Part shown: piece after piece, positions 25,014 through 32,480 of the stretch
How the letters are laid out: each line of letters starts with the position of its first letter
How positions within the stretch are numbered: the first letter of the stretch is position 1
Source of the DNA: Gammaproteobacteria bacterium
GTDB taxonomy: Bacteria; Pseudomonadota; Gammaproteobacteria; UBA6429
DNA: 35,498 bases
Reading direction: 5' to 3'
Assembly (NCBI GenBank): GCA_003232015.1
Contig: QIKU01000082.1
Location: 1 to 35,498 of the forward strand
Notes under the pieces: generated by a model
Seen by the model: only the letters and a program-made list of their open reading frames with translations
Told to the model about the DNA's origin: nothing
The model's database searches: none
Made by a program: the position numbers and the translations under genes

Positions 25014-25322
25014 ATGAAAAAAACAATAGCAATGGCTGTTTTAAGCGCGCTGGTGATGCTCAGTTCACTGCAAGTCAGTTTTGCCGCAGGAACAAACTAT
25101 GACATTCGAGTTGATGGTTTAGCCTGTCCATTCTGTGCTTATGGCATCGAGAAAAAATTCAAGAAAATGGATGGGATCAGTAATATTCAAATTGATCTGG
25201 ATAAAGGTTTAGTCAGTGTTGATGCGGAAGAAGGCATTGAGTTAAAAGAAGATAAAATGAAAACCTTATTTAATGATGCAGGCTTCACATTCCGCAGCAT
25301 GAAAACCACACCAATTAAATAA
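25014..25322 (+). CDS. Periplasmic heavy-metal-associated (HMA) protein, MerP-like
   Basis: This is a 102-residue protein: a signal peptide of about 25 residues (ending VSFAA) followed by an HMA domain. The metal-binding loop reads GLACPFCAYGIEKKF (C38, C41) in place of the GMTCxxC of MerP. The rest fits the fold: ISNIQIDLDKGLVSVDA and TLFNDAGFTFRSM. It would bind a thiophilic metal or a thiol-bound species in the periplasm and pass it to the MerT-like membrane protein encoded next (30-nt gap). AGGAG lies before the ATG. The two aromatic or proline residues around the cysteines distinguish it from copper chaperones; the metal cannot be assigned. Confidence 0.88.
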   Translation: MKKTIAMAVLSALVMLSSLQVSFAAGTNYDIRVDGLACPFCAYGIEKKFKKMDGISNIQIDLDKGLVSVDAEEGIELKEDKMKTLFNDAGFTFRSMKTTPIK

Positions 25323-25351
25323 TTATTTCACGTAGTAAATGGAGCTTGCCG

Positions 25352-25750
25352 ATGGTTGCTAAAACATCAAATCTTAAAGAAAGTAGTGTCACGGTGTTTT
25401 CGCTATTTACAACGACCGGTACACTCGTTTGCTGTGCGATACCGATTATTTTTGTTACTTTAGGCATGGGAGCAACGGTTGCAGCAATGACAAGTGCCTT
25501 TCCTTTCTTAATCACTTTAAGCCAGTATAAAATATGGGTGTTTGGTTTCTCGGGTATTATGTTACTCATTTCAGCTTGGCTGATGTTTCGACAGGGGAGA
25601 GCTTGTCCAGTCGATGCTGATTTGGCACGAGCCTGCAATACAGCGTTTAAATGGAATAAGCGGATATACTGGACCTCGGTTGCTATCTGGATAATTGGTT
25701 TTACCGCCGCCTATGTATTGTTACCCGTTCGCATATGGCTGGATCTTTAA
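25352..25750 (+). CDS. MerT-like membrane protein
   Basis: This is a 132-residue inner-membrane protein with about three to four membrane segments. The first has the vicinal pair C27-C28 (TGTLVCCAIPIIFVTLG), the position used by MerT to take Hg(II) from MerP. The loop after TM3 has a second pair, C85 and C95 (GRACPVDADLARACNTA), analogous to the cytoplasmic cysteines of MerT though more widely spaced. GGAG 7 nt upstream of the ATG at 25352 fixes the start; an in-frame TTG at 25346 is less likely. It would move a thiophilic metal inward or pass electrons or thiols across the membrane. Clear MerT identity needs alignment. Confidence 0.8.
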   Translation: MVAKTSNLKESSVTVFSLFTTTGTLVCCAIPIIFVTLGMGATVAAMTSAFPFLITLSQYKIWVFGFSGIMLLISAWLMFRQGRACPVDADLARACNTAFKWNKRIYWTSVAIWIIGFTAAYVLLPVRIWLDL

Positions 25751-25771
25751 TTCTTTATTCAAGAGATAATA

Positions 25772-26038
25772 ATGAGTATTACTATAGAAATATTCTCATC
25801 GCCGGGTTGCAGTAAATGCAGCCATGCTAAAGATGTACTACGAAAACTGGCTGATGAAACAGGCGGTAATAAAATTCAATGGCGTGAGGTCAATATTCTG
25901 GAAGATCTGGACTATGCCGTTTCTCTGGGGGTAATGACAACTCCTTCAATTGTGATTGATGGGGAATTGATTTTTTCAAGTTTACCTTCGGCGAAAAAAC
26001 TACGCGCCGAACTGGACTCAAGGTTAAAGGCTAATTAA
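25772..26038 (+). CDS. Mini-thioredoxin/glutaredoxin-like protein (CSKC)
   Basis: This is an 88-residue cytosolic protein of thioredoxin fold. The redox motif PGCSKC gives C13 and C16 near the N-terminus, and the cis-proline loop is VMTTPSIVIDGEL. Such short CxxC proteins act as thiol-disulfide exchangers or as metallochaperones for soft metals. There is no signal peptide. It ends exactly where the next gene begins (stop TAA followed at once by ATG), suggesting coupled expression with the CcdA-like membrane protein, its likely redox partner. Confidence 0.88.
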   Translation: MSITIEIFSSPGCSKCSHAKDVLRKLADETGGNKIQWREVNILEDLDYAVSLGVMTTPSIVIDGELIFSSLPSAKKLRAELDSRLKAN

Positions 26039-27346
26039 ATGCTAACGCTACTCATTGTTTCTACAATATTACTTGGATTTCTTGCCTTCTTTGAACCCTG
26101 CACAATTGCAACGCATACGCTTTTTTCACGGCGTGTTCATCAAAATAAAGAAGTGGATTCGTGTTGCTATAATCTGTTTTCAGTGTGGCTTAGTCGCAGT
26201 ATTCTGCTGATTGTTATTATGCTGCTTGCAGTGGCTATTTTTGAAGCGCCAGCATGGGGCTTGTATACACCAAGTATTATTCTTCTTGTTATGGCTGCTA
26301 TTTATTTGCTGTCACGTTTTGTTTATTTACCTGTTCCGCACCTGGAATTTTTCCGGCTATTTCCTGGCGGCAGAAAATTACCTTTTGCTGTCCAACTTGG
26401 GCTCACGTTACCTGCCTGTACTTTACCTCTGGTTATTATTGTTGCGGGGATGGTGGTAAGCGTTGCTTCTATACAGTATGCAATACTAGCTGGTCTGTTG
26501 TTTTCCACAATGTTTACGCTACCGATGATAGTTGTCACAGTGAAAGGTTTGCAGCGTGACGGGCTGGAGTTTTTAAATCGTGCCTCAAAAGGCAGTCCGT
26601 ATTTAACCGCAGTCCTTTTACTCGGCCTGGCGACTTACCTGTTAATCCCTGCACTTGATATCAATGTTGCTACATTTAAAAACTCACTGCAACATGCCAG
26701 TTGGGCGGGGATTGGTATTGGCTTTCTGGCAGGTTTTATTTTCAGTTTCAATCCTGTTTCTTTTGCATCTGTGCCAGTAATGCTTGCCTATGTTACCAAA
26801 GCACATGAAGAGCGCCGTGCGGTATTAATGGGTAGTGCTTTTGTTGCAGGCATGCTGGTTACGCATGTTACGCTTGGTGTTGTTGCTGCGTTGGGCGGTG
26901 AGTGGGTAAAATCGGTAATGGGTCGAGAGTGGGGTTTGCTACTTGGGCCTGTGCTTATTTTTATGGGTTTAATGTGGGCAGGTTTAATTAATATTCGTTT
27001 ACGCTGGTTCGGTGTAAAAGGACATAAGGCCACTGGTATCTGGGGTGCATTTTTATTAGGCATTCCATTTTCAGTGGCTGTCTGCCCCTTCTGTACGCCA
27101 GCTTTACTGGTTGCCTTAACAGCCAGTGCCAGTATCGGCTCACCTTTGTTTGGTTTTGCATTGCTACTTGCTTTTGCTTTAGGCCGGAGCATTCCAGTTA
27201 TTTTAGGTGCCTGGAGTATGGGCTGGCTTGAATCGTTACAGATATTGTCACGTTATCAGCGTGTGTTTGAGATTATTGCAGGTGTTACGCTGATGTTAAC
27301 CGGCTTGTATTTGTTAAATGAATATTTCTTTATTATTCAATATTAA
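26039..27346 (+). CDS. Duplicated CcdA/DsbD-like membrane thiol transporter
   Basis: This is a 435-residue protein with about twelve membrane segments in two CcdA-like halves. The N-half has FEPC (C21) in its first TM and PAC (C127) in its fourth, the two positions of the redox cysteines in CcdA/DsbD. The C-half has FNPV at the first position, so the cysteine is replaced by valine (240), while the second is CPFC (C349, C352). A further CC pair (42-43) lies in the first loop. Proline-bracketed motifs typical of the family are visible in both halves. CcdA proteins carry electrons from cytosolic thioredoxin to periplasmic acceptors. The mini-thioredoxin gene abuts it, and the periplasmic CPFC protein could be the acceptor. 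Typical CcdA has six TMs, so this is a double-length, asymmetric form. Confidence 0.8.
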   Translation: MLTLLIVSTILLGFLAFFEPCTIATHTLFSRRVHQNKEVDSCCYNLFSVWLSRSILLIVIMLLAVAIFEAPAWGLYTPSIILLVMAAIYLLSRFVYLPVPHLEFFRLFPGGRKLPFAVQLGLTLPACTLPLVIIVAGMVVSVASIQYAILAGLLFSTMFTLPMIVVTVKGLQRDGLEFLNRASKGSPYLTAVLLLGLATYLLIPALDINVATFKNSLQHASWAGIGIGFLAGFIFSFNPVSFASVPVMLAYVTKAHEERRAVLMGSAFVAGMLVTHVTLGVVAALGGEWVKSVMGREWGLLLGPVLIFMGLMWAGLINIRLRWFGVKGHKATGIWGAFLLGIPFSVAVCPFCTPALLVALTASASIGSPLFGFALLLAFALGRSIPVILGAWSMGWLESLQILSRYQRVFEIIAGVTLMLTGLYLLNEYFFIIQY

Positions 27347-27355
27347 AGGGTAGTT

Positions 27356-28285
27356 ATGCAATTTGCATTTATTGTTATTTTATTACTTTCCCTTTCAACT
27401 GTTTGGGGTAGACCAGCCGAAAGAATTGAAATTCAAAAAGTGACAGATACTGTTTATGCCTTGGTAGGCCAACGCGGCCCAATGTCAAAATGGAACTATG
27501 GAACCAACGCAACGTTTGGTGTTGTCATAACAGACGCAGGTGTGGTACTTATCGATTCCGGTGCAAGTTATTTAGCAGCAAAACAAATCCATCAAAAAAT
27601 AAAACAAATAACCAGTAAGCCAGTGGTACTGGTTATTAATACTGGTAGCGAAGATTTACGTTGGTTAGGGAATAGCTATTTTGAATCGTTAGGGGCTAAA
27701 ATTATTACGAGCAAGGTGGCCCTTAAAGAACAGCATGAGCGCGCAACTGGTTTGCTTTCTCGTCTGGATGATTATATTTTCCCTCAATTTTCCGCAGGTA
27801 CCAAAGATGTTTATGCGGACGAAATTTTTGAAAAAGAAAAAACGTTTGTGGTTGGTAATATAGAGTTTGTATTGCATTACGTAGGGCCTGGGTATCTGCC
27901 TGGTGATTTTTCTGTTTGGTTACCCGTGCAAAAAGTTGTATTTAGTGGCGACATTATATCAACAGAACGAATGCTGGCTGTATCAAGAGATTCGAACACA
28001 GCGTCATGGTTAAAATCGTTTGAATATATCAGCGCATTAGAACCTGACTATGTTATCCCCGGTCATGGTCATGCAACTAGTATAAAAAAAGCAAAAGCAG
28101 ACACTTATGATTTTCTCAGTTTACTGCGCTCATCCGTTAAGGCGTTTATCAAAAAAGGCGGCCAGATAGAGGATGTCAGCAGCTTAAAAGAATATCCACT
28201 GTCACCTTATGAACGGCTTATTGGTTATGAAATGTTACTGGGGCGCAATGTACTGCATGTTTATATGGAACTGGAATGGGAATAA
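27356..28285 (+). CDS. Periplasmic metallo-beta-lactamase-fold protein with degenerate metal site
   Basis: This is a 309-residue protein. A signal peptide-like segment (1-18, ending STVWG) precedes an MBL fold: GVVITDAGVVLIDSG, VVLVINTGSEDLRWLGNSYF, GPGYLPGDFSVWLP, VVFSGDII and VIPGHG. The main zinc motif HxHxDH is replaced by GSEDLR (97-102), and the usual histidine of GxxHTxGD reads tyrosine, whereas the aspartate of FSGD and histidine of PGHG remain. Relatives of the SoxH/quinoprotein-relay type are partly similar in this region, so some change may be a family trait. Either another metal site or a non-catalytic, binding role is implied. It begins 9 nt after the CcdA-like gene and precedes merR by 46 nt. 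Confidence 0.87.
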   Translation: MQFAFIVILLLSLSTVWGRPAERIEIQKVTDTVYALVGQRGPMSKWNYGTNATFGVVITDAGVVLIDSGASYLAAKQIHQKIKQITSKPVVLVINTGSEDLRWLGNSYFESLGAKIITSKVALKEQHERATGLLSRLDDYIFPQFSAGTKDVYADEIFEKEKTFVVGNIEFVLHYVGPGYLPGDFSVWLPVQKVVFSGDIISTERMLAVSRDSNTASWLKSFEYISALEPDYVIPGHGHATSIKKAKADTYDFLSLLRSSVKAFIKKGGQIEDVSSLKEYPLSPYERLIGYEMLLGRNVLHVYMELEWE

Positions 28286-28331
28286 AGAGTCTATACTGAT
28301 ATATTAACTGGCTAGTAACTTACGAGTATTA

Positions 28332-28733
28332 ATGATGGGGCTATATCGCATTGGTGATGTCACCAAACAGTTTAACGTAACAGCAGATACGCTACGTTAT
28401 TATGAAAAAATTGGTTTGTTCCCGAATGTCTCACGTACAGCCTCAGGTGTGCGGCAATATGATGACAGCGATCTATCACGCTTGCGGTTTATCAAGCGTG
28501 CTCAGTACATGAATTTTTCACTGGGTGAAATAAAAGATCTGCTTGAAATGCGTGCCGCACCACAAACAGCCAAAGACAGTATTCGGCAGTTAACGGCGCT
28601 AAAGCTTAGCGCAATTGAAGAGCAGGTCAATGAATTAACCACATTAAAAAATGAACTGACTTTGTTGCTTAATCTATGTCGAGGCAGCGCAGAGGGCTGC
28701 CCGATTATTGAAGATTTAGACAGGCCAGCTTAA
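28332..28733 (+). CDS. MerR-family metal-responsive regulator
   Basis: This is a 133-residue regulator. The winged helix (YRIGDVTKQFNVTADTLRYY, then GVRQYDDSDLSRLRFI) is followed by a dimerisation coiled coil and a C-terminal loop LCRGSAEGCPIIEDL with the only two cysteines of the protein, spaced C-x6-C. CPIIE matches the CueR-type loop. The dimerisation-helix cysteine needed by Hg(II)- and Zn/Pb-type MerR proteins is missing; aligned by eye, the CueR Ser77 position carries Lys. This argues for a two-coordinate (monovalent-type) site and against a classical mercury sensor. It is last in the gene run and probably controls the promoter at 23918-23948. ATG codons at 28332 and 28335 are both possible starts. 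Confidence 0.9.
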   Translation: MMGLYRIGDVTKQFNVTADTLRYYEKIGLFPNVSRTASGVRQYDDSDLSRLRFIKRAQYMNFSLGEIKDLLEMRAAPQTAKDSIRQLTALKLSAIEEQVNELTTLKNELTLLLNLCRGSAEGCPIIEDLDRPA

Positions 28734-28907
28734 TAACTACACCACCCCTTACATACCGTAGCTACGCGTATCTATTTAAATAGTGTAAATGGATGAAAAA
28801 TTCTGCACCCTTTGCTACTTTTTGTATAAGAGCTTAGCCTCAGTTTTTACGATAAGAAATATTAAAATATAGTGGTGATTTATTGAAATTATATATTTTT
28901 CATTCGC

Positions 28908-28937
28908 TTGACGTGCATAGGGCTTAGCCTATATATT
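28908..28937 (+). promoter_or_regulatory. Possible second MerR-type promoter
   Basis: TTGACG (28908-28913) and TATATT (28932-28937) are 18 nt apart. The spacer contains an imperfect palindrome around ATAGGGCTTAGCCTAT (28918-28933). The preceding bases TCGCTTGAC are identical to those of the promoter at 23918. The operator sequence differs from CTGGAGTTAACTCCAG, so regulation by the same MerR protein is uncertain. The gene downstream starts at 28970. Confidence 0.4.
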
Positions 28938-28969
28938 AAGGAGTCAATCAATAGCGGGTATATTCAATA

Positions 28970-29557
28970 ATGCAGTTACCGCAAAAACAAAGTTATTTAA
29001 TTATTCCACTATTACTTATGGCGGCCAACTCTTTTGCTAGCGTTGTCGTAACAAAAAACTCTTCGACGGAGTTGCAATCATGGGTTTTAAAAGAAGGGGA
29101 CTTTAAACTAGAGCTTATTCAGCGTTTACCTGACCAGACGCGTGCATTTTTTCAGGGACGTGGTTTTTCAAGTAAAACAGCAAACGATCTTGCACTCAGT
29201 TGTATATTTCAGGCAATTGGCACTAATACAGGAAAGCCTGAGCATGCTGAGCCAGTATCGTATTCGCTTAAAGACTGGCAAATAAAAATTAATAACAAGA
29301 TACAACCTGTAAAATTAAAAGAAATCTGGAAAGCACAATGGCCATCATCGGAGGTGACTACCGCTGCACGTATTGCTTTTACATGGGCAACCTTTCCTAC
29401 ACAGCAAGCTTTTACAGGCGGGGGTGATTATGGATGGGGAATGGTCAGTTTTGGTTTGCCGCCAAACTCTAGTTTTGATTTAAAAGTTGTATGGAAGCAA
29501 AACAAAAAAACCAATAGTACGTGGATTCGTGCAATAACCTGCCCCGATGACCGCTAA
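28970..29557 (+). CDS. Unidentified exported protein
   Basis: This is a 195-residue protein with a signal peptide (about 1-23, ending AANSFAS). The mature part has two cysteines (LALSCIF and AITCPDD), perhaps joined by a disulfide, and a WG-rich stretch (GGGDYGWGMVSFGLPPNSSF). I do not recognise the family. The 3' end runs up to the TlpA gene, whose chosen ATG is 16 nt after this stop; an alternative upstream TlpA start would overlap. The pairing with a TlpA thioredoxin suggests a periplasmic thiol substrate or client. Confidence 0.75.
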   Translation: MQLPQKQSYLIIPLLLMAANSFASVVVTKNSSTELQSWVLKEGDFKLELIQRLPDQTRAFFQGRGFSSKTANDLALSCIFQAIGTNTGKPEHAEPVSYSLKDWQIKINNKIQPVKLKEIWKAQWPSSEVTTAARIAFTWATFPTQQAFTGGGDYGWGMVSFGLPPNSSFDLKVVWKQNKKTNSTWIRAITCPDDR

Positions 29558-29573
29558 AAACAGGATCATTAAA

Positions 29574-30089
29574 ATGATAAAACCATTCTTTAAATACACG
29601 ACATTGTTTTTTACTTTGTTATTTTTTAGTCATTATGCCAACGCCGGGCAGGGCTTAACCTTGCTACCAAAAAAAATACTGGCAAAAGACTTCAGTTTAA
29701 AAGATATGGACGGTAAAACGCATACATTAAAAGATTACCGTGGGAAGCCGGTTATTATTAATTTCTGGGCAACATGGTGTCCGCCTTGTCGGGAAGAATT
29801 GCCAGCTATGAACAAAGGCTGGCAAAAAATTAAACCACTCGGTATAGGGATGATTGCCATTAATGTGGGTGAAGACGAAGACACGATTTTCAACTTTATG
29901 GCAGACTACCCCATTGAATTTCAGGTATTACTGGACACAAGCGGGGATATTATTAATGACTGGTCGGTGATGGGGTTACCAACCACCTTTGTACTCGATA
30001 AAAATGGTTATATTATTTACCGGGCTATAGGGGGACGTGACTGGTCTTCTGATGCTCTGCTGGATAAAGTAAAAGCACTGTTAAAATAG
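29574..30089 (+). CDS. TlpA/ResA-like periplasmic thioredoxin
   Basis: This is a 171-residue protein with an N-terminal signal/anchor (about 8-24, ending YANA) and a TlpA-type thioredoxin domain. AKDFSLKDMDGKTHTL is the family's opening, NFWATWCPPCREELP holds the redox pair C69 and C72, and GLPTTFVLD is the cis-proline loop. It would reduce periplasmic disulfides, for instance in cytochrome c maturation or on metal-binding cysteines, taking electrons from a CcdA/DsbD-type protein such as the one at 26039. AGGA upstream supports the ATG at 29574 over 29547. It converges with the lysR gene, with 5 nt between stops. Confidence 0.92.
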   Translation: MIKPFFKYTTLFFTLLFFSHYANAGQGLTLLPKKILAKDFSLKDMDGKTHTLKDYRGKPVIINFWATWCPPCREELPAMNKGWQKIKPLGIGMIAINVGEDEDTIFNFMADYPIEFQVLLDTSGDIINDWSVMGLPTTFVLDKNGYIIYRAIGGRDWSSDALLDKVKALLK

Positions 30090-30094
30090 ATATT

Positions 30095-30985
30095 TTATAC
30101 ATTCTGGATGCAAACCTGTTTTAATAAGTCAGCCAGTTGTTCGGTTGCCGGGCCAACTTGCTGCGGGTTGGCATACACAAGGTAAAGATTGCTTTTCCTT
30201 CGTTGACCTTCTTTTAGCGGCAAAGGTTTTAGCTCGCCGTTATTAATCGCTTGCTCAATTTCTTTTTCTGGCAGCCAGCCAAAACCCAATCCGTTGCTAA
30301 TAATTTTCCGGGAAGATTCCGGGCTGGTCACTGTCCAGCGGTGCACATTACCCAACCAGCCAGCATCAATTCCTTTTTTGCCTGAGTCACTTACAATAAC
30401 ATGGGTTTCCCGTTCAAGATCATGGGTGGTTAATTTGTGCTTAATTTTATGCAATGCATGTTCAGGGTGAGCCACCGCAACAAATTCGACTTTCAGCAGT
30501 TCTTCACCCAAAAATCCCTGTGGGATATATGGGCTGATAACCAAATCCGCATCACCTTTTAGCAATGCATCTTCTGCGCCGGATAAAACGACTTCATGTA
30601 AGCGAACTTGTGTATTCTTTGCCAGTGGTTCAAAGGATTTTAAAGCCTGCATTAAGTAATTTGTTGGGAAGGAGGCTTCAACCGCAAGCCGAATTTCGGC
30701 TTCCCAGCCTTGTTCAAGATGATGAGCCTGTTGTTCAATCGCACTGGCATCGGCAAGCAGCTGTCGAGCGCGTTGCAATAAGACCTTACCTGCTTCACTT
30801 AATACCGCTTTGCGGCCTTCAATATGCAGTAATTTTAAGCCGAGTTGTTCCTGCAATCGATTGACGGCATAGCTTACCGAGGACTGGCTACGGTGTAATT
30901 GTTCTGCCGCTTGCGCATAGCCAGCGTGGTCTATCACTGCGATAAGGGCGCGCCATTGGTCCAGGCTTACTTTGGGTGCATGCAT
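30095..30985 (-). CDS. LysR-family regulator (YhaJ-like context)
   Basis: This is a 296-residue LysR regulator. The N-terminal winged helix-turn-helix (about 5-64) reads LDQWRALIAVIDHAGYAQAA followed by SQSSVSYAVNRLQ; the C-terminal half is a periplasmic-binding-like effector domain. It is divergent from doxX, a glutathionyl-hydroquinone reductase gene and a pirin gene. In E. coli the LysR protein YhaJ controls a DoxX (yqjF) and pirin-like genes in response to quinone-type aromatic metabolites, so a similar role is likely here. A 17-bp palindrome lies 14 nt upstream of its start. Confidence 0.88.
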   Translation of the reverse strand: MHAPKVSLDQWRALIAVIDHAGYAQAAEQLHRSQSSVSYAVNRLQEQLGLKLLHIEGRKAVLSEAGKVLLQRARQLLADASAIEQQAHHLEQGWEAEIRLAVEASFPTNYLMQALKSFEPLAKNTQVRLHEVVLSGAEDALLKGDADLVISPYIPQGFLGEELLKVEFVAVAHPEHALHKIKHKLTTHDLERETHVIVSDSGKKGIDAGWLGNVHRWTVTSPESSRKIISNGLGFGWLPEKEIEQAINNGELKPLPLKEGQRRKSNLYLVYANPQQVGPATEQLADLLKQVCIQNV

Positions 30986-30998
30986 AATCTCAATAATA

Positions 30999-31015
30999 TA
31001 TCTAAATATTAGATA
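30999..31015. promoter_or_regulatory. Palindromic operator candidate between lysR and doxX
   Basis: TATCTAAATATTAGATA has perfect 7-bp arms around a 3-nt centre and fits the T-N11-A rule for LysR-type regulators. Its place just upstream of the lysR start and about 80 nt before doxX suits both autorepression and divergent activation. A second, shorter inverted pair, ATAGG and CCTAT, follows at once. Confidence 0.5.
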
Positions 31016-31095
31016 GGTAAAGCCTATATTATGCGCTTTTTAATCTAATTAGTTTACTTATACTGTCACTATTAACTTACAAACAGGAGAATAAA

Positions 31096-31476
31096 ATGAA
31101 CAAATTAACCGATGTTATTGCGCGTGCTTTGCTGGGGCTTATCTTTGTGGTAGCGGGATTTGGCAAACTGGGTGCGGGTTATGCGGGCACGGCAGGCTAT
31201 ATGGACAGCATGGGTGTACCTGGCTCGCTTTTACCGCTCGTTATTCTTCTTGAAATTGGTGGTGGTTTAATGGTGATTGCTGGCTTGAAAACAGCGTGGG
31301 CAGCATCGGCACTGGCCGTGTTCACCCTGGTGTCTGCATTTATCTTTCACTTTAATTTTGCCGATCAGATCCAGTCGATTATGTTTATGAAAAATATTGC
31401 AATAACCGGTGGACTCATGCTGCTTGCATTGCATGGTGCTGGCCAGTTAAGTATCGACGCTAAAATTTCAAAATAA
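31096..31476 (+). CDS. DoxX-family membrane protein
   Basis: This is a 126-residue inner-membrane protein with four hydrophobic segments. The DoxX pattern is clear: RALLGLIFVVAGFGKL at the N-terminus, then YMDSMGVPGSLLPLVILLEI, GLMVIAGLKTAWAASALAVF and FMKNIAITGGLMLLALHG. Size and motif match E. coli YqjF, whose gene responds to YhaJ. AGGAG lies before the ATG. It probably serves quinone or electrophile detoxification together with the glutathionyl-hydroquinone reductase encoded 19 nt downstream. Confidence 0.92.
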   Translation: MNKLTDVIARALLGLIFVVAGFGKLGAGYAGTAGYMDSMGVPGSLLPLVILLEIGGGLMVIAGLKTAWAASALAVFTLVSAFIFHFNFADQIQSIMFMKNIAITGGLMLLALHGAGQLSIDAKISK

Positions 31477-31495
31477 TGAAGCAAAGGAAATGACA

Positions 31496-32464
31496 ATGGG
31501 AATGTTAATTAAAGGTGAACTTGTTGATAGCTGGCTGGATAAAGAAATGGATAAAGGTGAGTTTAAGCGTATGGAATCGTCATTCAGAAACTGGGTTACT
31601 GTTGACGGCGCAGCCGGGCCCAGTGGCGAGGGAGGTTTTAAAGCGGAAGCCGGGCGTTATCACTTGTATGTTTCGCCCGCTTGCCCCTGGGCACATCGAA
31701 CGATTATTTTTCGGCGCTTAAAACAACTGCAATCTATTATTAGTATTTCGTATGTTGAAGCTGAAATGCTGGATGATGGCTGGTGTTTTTCCAGTGAAGG
31801 GCAGTACAAAGATCATATTTTTGGTTTGCAGTATCTTTACCAGTTATATCAAAAGGCAGATAAAAGCTTTACCGGGCAAATTACCGTGCCAGTATTGTGG
31901 GACAAAAAACGCAATACGATTGTGAATAATGAATCGTCTGAAATTATTCGCATGTTTAATACAGCGTTTAATAAATTAACCGACGTGAAAACAGATTTTT
32001 ATCCGCCAGGCTTGCAGACGGATATAGATGCTGTTAATAAACCCATTTACAACAACATCAACAATGGCGTTTATCGCTGTGGTTTTGCTTCAACACAGCG
32101 TGCTTATGAAAAAGCTTTTGATCGTTTATTTTCTGAACTGAATAATGTTGAAGCAATATTAGCAAAACAACGCTATCTAACAGGTGAGCAATTAACAGAA
32201 GCGGACTGGCGTTTGTTTACGACCTTAATTCGTTTTGACGCTGTTTATGTTGGCCACTTTAAATGCAATTTAAAACGCATTGTTGATTATCCGAATCTGT
32301 CTGGCTTTATGCGTGAATTGTATCAGATGCCAGGTATTGCCGAGACAGTTGATATTGATTATATCAAACGGCACTACTATGTAAGCCACACCAGTGTTAA
32401 TCCAACACAAATTGTGCCAAAGGGGCCGTATCTGGATTTTGATGCGCCTCATAACCGAACCTAA
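31496..32464 (+). CDS. Glutathionyl-hydroquinone reductase (YqjG/Xi-class GST)
   Basis: This is a 322-residue cytosolic enzyme of the Xi-class glutathione transferases. The active-site motif YVSPACPWAHRT carries the catalytic C63; the segments TVPVLWDKKRNTIVNNESSE, GVYRCGFASTQRAYEKAF and LTEADWRLFTTLIRFD are diagnostic of the family. It removes glutathione from glutathionyl-hydroquinones to release hydroquinones. AAGGA 7 nt upstream favours the ATG at 31496; ATGs at 31490 and 31502 are alternatives. The pirin remnant follows 16 nt later. Confidence 0.93.
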   Translation: MGMLIKGELVDSWLDKEMDKGEFKRMESSFRNWVTVDGAAGPSGEGGFKAEAGRYHLYVSPACPWAHRTIIFRRLKQLQSIISISYVEAEMLDDGWCFSSEGQYKDHIFGLQYLYQLYQKADKSFTGQITVPVLWDKKRNTIVNNESSEIIRMFNTAFNKLTDVKTDFYPPGLQTDIDAVNKPIYNNINNGVYRCGFASTQRAYEKAFDRLFSELNNVEAILAKQRYLTGEQLTEADWRLFTTLIRFDAVYVGHFKCNLKRIVDYPNLSGFMRELYQMPGIAETVDIDYIKRHYYVSHTSVNPTQIVPKGPYLDFDAPHNRT

Positions 32465-32480
32465 ATTTTTGGAGGACGCT

